DNA from: Bolinopsis microptera
Taxonomy: Eukaryota; Ctenophora; Tentaculata; Lobata; Bolinopsidae
Direction of reading: 5' to 3'
Length of the DNA: 64,000 bases
NCBI RefSeq assembly: GCF_026151205.1
Contig: NC_087072.1
Span: 6,248,084-6,312,083, forward strand
In this document: one piece after another, positions 59,284 through 64,000 of the stretch
How the letters are laid out: the number at the start of each line of letters is the position of its first letter
Position numbering within the stretch: the stretch's first letter is position 1
Made by a program: the position numbers and the translations under genes
Notes under the pieces: model-generated
The model's input: the letters and a program-made list of their open reading frames with translations, nothing else
The model's database searches: none
Told to the model about the DNA's origin: nothing

Positions 59284-62200
59284 ATGAGTATCACTCATTT
59301 TTCTAGGGGGTGGGACATATTGACCCATGCCCCATCAGTATCAATGATATTTTTAGGGGTGGGACATACCTGTCCCATGCCCCATCAGTATCAAAATATT
59401 TTTTTCAGAGGGTGGGCCGCCCCATCAGTATCAAGAAGAAAACATTGGTGGGATTTCGTGTACCATGCCCCATGAGTATCAATAAAAATTTTATGGGGTG
59501 GGAAATACCTGTCCCATGCCCCATCAGTATCAAAATATTTTTTTCAGAGGGTGGGCCGCCCCATCAGTATCAAGAAGAAAACATTGGTGGGATTTCGTGT
59601 ACCATGCCCCATGAGTATCAATAAAAATTTTATAGGGTGGGAAATACCTGTCCCATGCCCCATCAGTATCACTATCAAAATATTTTTTTCAGAGGGTGGG
59701 CCGCCCCCTCAGTATCAAGAAGAAAACATTGGTGGGATTTCGTGTACCATGCCCCATGAGTATCAATCAAATTTTTGTGGAGTGGGACATAGCTGTCCCA
59801 TGCCCCATGAGTATCAAAAACATTTTCAGAGGGTGGGCCGCCCCATGAGTATCAAAATTTCTTTTCAACGGGTGGGCCGCCCCATGAGTATCAAAATTTC
59901 TTTTTAACGGTTGGGATATACCTGGCCCATGCCCCATCAGTATCAAAATTTCTTTTTAACGGGTGGGCCGCCCCATGAGTATCAAAATTTCTTTTTAACG
60001 GGTGGGACATACCTGACCCATGCCCCATCAGTATCAAAATTTCTTTTTAACGGGTGGGCCGCCCCATGAGTATCAAAATTTCTTTTTAACGGGTGGGCCG
60101 CCCCATGAGTATCAAAATTTCTTTTTAACGGGTGGGCCGCCCCATGAGTATCAAAATTTCTTTTTAAGGGGTGGGACATACCTGACCCATGCCTTGACCA
60201 TTGTTAATGATCTGGCCCGGCGCGCGCTACTTCGTAGCACTTGCCATCGGGCCATTTCGAGAAGAAAGCGGCGCGCGCTACTTCGAAGAAATTTAGACGA
60301 GTAACATCCGTCAAACCCATGCCCCATCAGTATCAAAAACATTTTCAGAGGGTGGGCCGCCCCTTACCTGAGGACCCCAGGCTATATATTATGTTCATTA
60401 ACATAAAGATATAAAGATTTGGCGGAATGACAGGCTGAGCGCGGCCCAGTAAGGCCGCCCCATGAGTATCAAAATTTCTTTTTAACGGGTGGGACATACC
60501 TGACCCATGCCCCATCAGTATCAAAAACATTTTCAGAGGGTGGGCCGCCCCATGAGTATCAAAATTTCTTTTTAACGGATGGGCCGCCCCATGCATGAGT
60601 ATCAAAATTTCTTTTTAACGGGTGGGCCGCCCCATGAGTATCAAAATTTCTTTTTAAAATTAACGGGTGGGACATACCTGACCCATGCCCCATCAGTATC
60701 AAAATTTTTTTTAACGGGTGGGACATACCTGACCCATGCCCCATCAGTATCAAAAACATTTTCAGAGGGTGGGCCGCCCCATGAGTATCAAAATTTCTTT
60801 TTAACGGGTGGGACATACCTGACTCATGCCCCATCAGTATCAAAAACATTTTCAGAGGGTGGGCCGCCCAATGAGTATCAAAATTTCTTTTTAACGGGTG
60901 GGCCGCCCCATGAGTATCAAAATTTCTTTTTAACGGGTGGGACATACCTGACCCATGCCCCATCAGTATCAAAATTTCTTTTTAACGGGTGGGCCGCCCC
61001 ATGAGTATCAAAATTTATTTTTAACGGGTGGGACATACCTGACCCATGCCCCATCAGTATCAAATTTTTTTTAACGGGTGGGACATACCTGACCCATGCC
61101 CCATCAGTATCAAAAACATTTTCAGAGGGTGGGCCGCCCCATTAGTATCAAAATTTCTTTTTAACGGGTGGGCCGCCCCATGAGTATCAAAATTTCTTTT
61201 TAACGGGTGGGACATACCTGACTCATGCCCCATCAGTATCAAAAACATTTTCAGAGGGTGGGCCGCCCAATGAGTTCACCTAACCATGTGCTTTCGCGCC
61301 ACTTCTGGCGCGCTTGTTTCACAAGTCAAGAAAAGCACCTATCCACGAACCCCGATGGGAAGGTTCGTGCGCGTGTGCGCAGTGCTGACAACAGCGTCTA
61401 TGTAGCGCAGGTAGTCTTGGCACTTCTCCCTCCAGTATGCAGTAACCACTTTTCAGGTTTCTATAGTGCATATTGACAGTGTATAGGGGTTAACTAGTTA
61501 TAAACTACAGTACAGCTGTACTTACACCTACATTCACAAGCATGCAAGCTCACCTGGTATGGTCCAATGAGCGGGAAACATAGGACAAGGTCTGTTGACG
61601 TCATAGTCACGTGACCTCATAGGCTCATAATCACGTGACCTCAGACCCAATCAATGATCAATTAAAATTAGGTTCGGGCATGGTCAGCCCCCTGTCACCC
61701 GATCTTGAGGTGACGTACGACACCTCGTTTACGCAATCAATGTCTGAAAGGCTACACACGTCGCATATGAGGACAAAAGCGCGGGTAATTTTGGCACCAC
61801 TGTAGAGTGGTGCCAAAATCGTTGGGTGGGTTCATGGCTAGATCGAGCCCTTTTTACCGCCGTGAGGCGGGCGCGCGCTACTGCAAGCGCAAGGGCTCTG
61901 GATAGAGCAACCCAATGAGTATCAAAATTTCTTTTTAACGGGTGGGCCGCCCCATGAGTATCAAATTTTTTTTAACGGGTGGGACATACCTGACCCATGC
62001 CCCATCAGTATCAAAATTTCTTTTTAACGGGTGGGCCGCCCCATGAGTATCAAAATTTCTTTTTAACGGGTGGGACATACCTGACCCATACCCCATCAGT
62101 ATCAAAAACATTTTCAGAGGGTGTGCCGCCCCATGAATATCAAAAGTTCTTTTTAACTGGTGGGCCGCCCCATGAGTATCAAAATTTCTTTTTAACGGGT

Positions 62201-62355
62201 GGGACATACCTGACCCATGCCCCATCAGTATCAAAAACATTTTCAGAGGGTGGGCCGCCCCATGAGTATCAAAATTTCTTTTTAACGGGTGGGCCGCCCC
62301 ATGAGTATCAAAGTTTCTTTTTAAGGGGTGGGACATACCTGACCCATGCCCCATC
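59284..62355. repeat. Composite satellite array (39-bp and ~57-bp units)
   Basis: Two intermixed unit types: a 39-bp unit (CCCCATGAGTATCAAAATTT + CTTTTTAACGGGTGGGCCG) and longer units with ACATACCTGACCCATGCCCC and ATCAGTATCAAAAACATTTT + CAGAGGGTGGG. Older, more diverged units lie at 59284-59800. Three non-array islands interrupt it: 60194-60318, 60363-60452 and 61272-61920. Because the 39-bp unit is a multiple of three, long frames appear on both strands; I do not treat these as genes. Confidence 0.9.
61272..61920. repeat. Island of dispersed repeats inside the satellite
   Basis: Includes the 61500-61760 block shared with 23950-24140 (inverted) and 24955-25012 (direct), and GC-rich pieces (TTCGCGCCACTTCTGGCGCG, GGCGGGCGCGCGCTACTGC). 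No gene. Confidence 0.65.
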
Positions 62356-62640
62356 AGAGTTACCGGGGACCATAGGCGGCGCCGTCGACGAGTCCAACTC
62401 GGCGCGCGTCCTGGTAGGTTGTAAACCTACAACCCGCCGCGCACGGGTGCGCGGCTCCCCCTGTATCGTTGAAACTCTACTATAGTGAAGCGACAGTGGG
62501 GGTCACCACGTGATACAAATTTTTACTAGGACTAGGCTAGGATCATTTGAGCATTGTTAATGGGCAACATTTCGAGAAGAAAGCGGCGCGCGCTACTTCG
62601 AAGAAATTTAGACGATGGACGAGTAACATTCGTTAACAGT
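62356..62640. repeat. GC-rich composite repeat
   Basis: Joins modules seen separately at 44-46 kb: GACGAGTCCAACTCGGCGCG (45097), the CCCCCTGTATCG...ACAGTGGGGG hairpin (44750), and GAAAGCGGCGCGCGCTACTT (44340). Confidence 0.7.
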
Positions 62641-64000
62641 CAATAGGATCACCAACCTCATGCGCGGCACTCTTTTCGAGCTGCTTCTGCTTCTTTGTGT
62701 ATAATGTATGTGTGACAGGAACCGTGCAAGGGACTCGTTGGGAATGGCAATACAAGCAAGGGGGGGGGGGGCCGGGGGTCTGAAAACTCTGAGATTTTTG
62801 CGGACGTCCTAAGTAGACGGGGCCTTATTTTGTATTCGTTAGATATTGTGCATTGTTCATCACGCTTTTGCTTAGTAGAATGTAGAAATAAAAGACGTTT
62901 ATCACGTAAAAATAATAAACAAAAACTGGTAAAATTTCTTTGTGGGACAAGGAATGTAACCACAGAACCTGTTATAATTGAACATATCCGGTTTATAAGT
63001 CAAATTCATATATCAATTTAACAATTATCGATCAGAATATCACATTCTGATGTATAAGCATCAATACGTTTAAAACAACAGAAGTTTTATCGAACATATC
63101 GATACGTAATACGTATATTACGTATTTTATTAATAAAACTTAACAACAGTCATTTGTTCTACTAAACAATAAAAGTTTACTTGTTTTCCCAAAAGAAAAT
63201 CACCTTTAAAACTTCGCTGGAGTAAGTAGTAGTTAGGTTAATTATTCGGTCAACAAAATCAAATGAGACTCTAAAACTCGACTAAATCAGGTTGTTCACT
63301 CAGCGAAGTTGCTGTCTGATATTGGATATATAACCATTATGTCGTCTAAATAACGACAGAAGCCTAGCTAATTCTTACAGTCCGTACGTAATTGAGCGGT
63401 ATTATCATACAGTCAATAGTTGATCAAATATCTTTGCAGCTCATCTCTGAAGAATTACAATGGTCAGTCCTAAGAGTTTTACTCTTTAATGGCTAAATCA
63501 AGTTCGTTTGACTAGTAACTGTCTCAATCTCTAATCTAGATTTCTCAGTACCCTTTCTGACAATCTGACTCTATAGAATCTGTTTCTATTTTCACGATCA
63601 CTCATGATTCAAGCCGCTCTTGTCTACCACAGCTTGATAGCGTCTGATCATCTATTTCAATGTCTACTGGATATTTACTGGAATCTGTTTCCATTTTCAC
63701 AATCGCTGCTGGAATTGAACCCGCTTTTCTTAACTCTGCTTCAGTCTAAGTCTCATTTCTCAATCTCTGTACGAATCTGTGTCTCTCCTCTCAATTTGAA
63801 CTGGAACCTGAATGCCTTATCTCGACTCTGCTGGAGTCTGACTCCCTGAGAACCTGTACTCACTCTCTACTGGAATCAGAGTCTCTCCTATCCATCCTAT
63901 AATGTCGGTAATCTAATCTCTTATTGCAGGTTCTTTCTATCTTACTCTCCCTCTTATTGTAATCCTTCCTCACGTCCTGCTCGTCGTACGGAAATATTTT
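62641..64000. other. No recognised gene
   Basis: 62755-62780 has a G run. 62860-63400 is AT-rich. 63400-63960 is pyrimidine-rich with loosely repeated TCTGCTGGAATCTG-like words. Frames here have no family resemblance. Confidence 0.4.

Noticed and set aside
62383-62475. Hammerhead-ribozyme-like words (GACGAGTCC, CGAAAC at 44735)
   Set aside because: The CUGANGA core is not complete and the boxes are not in the required order or spacing.
59284-62485. Several 80-160-codon frames on both strands
   Set aside because: The 39-bp satellite unit is a multiple of three, so frames stay open by arithmetic; they run across repeat islands and have no start consensus.

Overview
The window is animal nuclear DNA. 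It is AT-rich, with spliced genes (GT-AG introns), LINE and DNA-transposon debris and many tandem arrays. The genes (a ferlin, CEP76, a TRPC-like channel and cytochrome b561) show a metazoan. The repeat style (pogo-like DDE relics, L2/CR1-type LINEs, TTAA foldback elements) fits an early-branching marine invertebrate such as a cnidarian, but I cannot fix the phylum from sequence alone. All exon models were built by eye. The three multi-exon genes seen complete close exactly in frame from start to stop, and the ferlin exons stay in frame from the first visible exon to the stop.

Layout. 1-932 (minus): two closely spaced ORFs, a NERD/PD-(D/E)XK-like nuclease and the start of a coiled-coil LINE-ORF1-like protein. 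1962-5238 (plus): the last 11 exons (535 aa) of a ferlin whose upstream exons lie off the window. 5881-27250 (minus): a complete 14-exon CEP76 gene (610 aa), convergent with the ferlin. Its 12-kb intron 8 contains an intronless TRPC-like channel gene (8873-11014, same strand), a dead LINE reverse transcriptase (18013-19285), a 1.6-kb interspersed repeat and a 9-bp microsatellite. CEP76 is bordered by tandem arrays made of splicing or promoter-like signals: a branch-point array before exon 9, a 5'-splice-site array after exon 5, and an E-box/AP-1-like array just upstream of the ATG. 32234-33497 (minus): a complete five-exon cytochrome b561 gene (249 aa).

33.8-49 kb is mostly mobile DNA: a 3.5-kb inverted-repeat element, two TTAA-flanked foldback elements (38095-39609, 47286-48661), a hAT MITE with a perfect 8-bp target duplication, two LINE relics, and an ORF1-only retroelement inserted inside one of them. 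49748-55696 (minus): a five-exon gene for a secreted, probably GPI-anchored protein (336 aa). It has two apparently identical cysteine-rich exons and an 8-bp (GGGAAGAC)n array in intron 1, and its other introns are full of pogo-like transposon pieces. 57-59.3 kb is a pogo copy split by a 1.35-kb TTAA palindrome and a second insertion. 59.3-62.35 kb is a composite satellite with inserted GC-rich islands. 62.7-64 kb shows no recognisable gene.

The genes are unrelated housekeeping, structural or sensory genes rather than a pathway. The main novelty lies in the tandem arrays built on splice signals, the nuclease/ORF1 pair, and the nested or foldback mobile elements.
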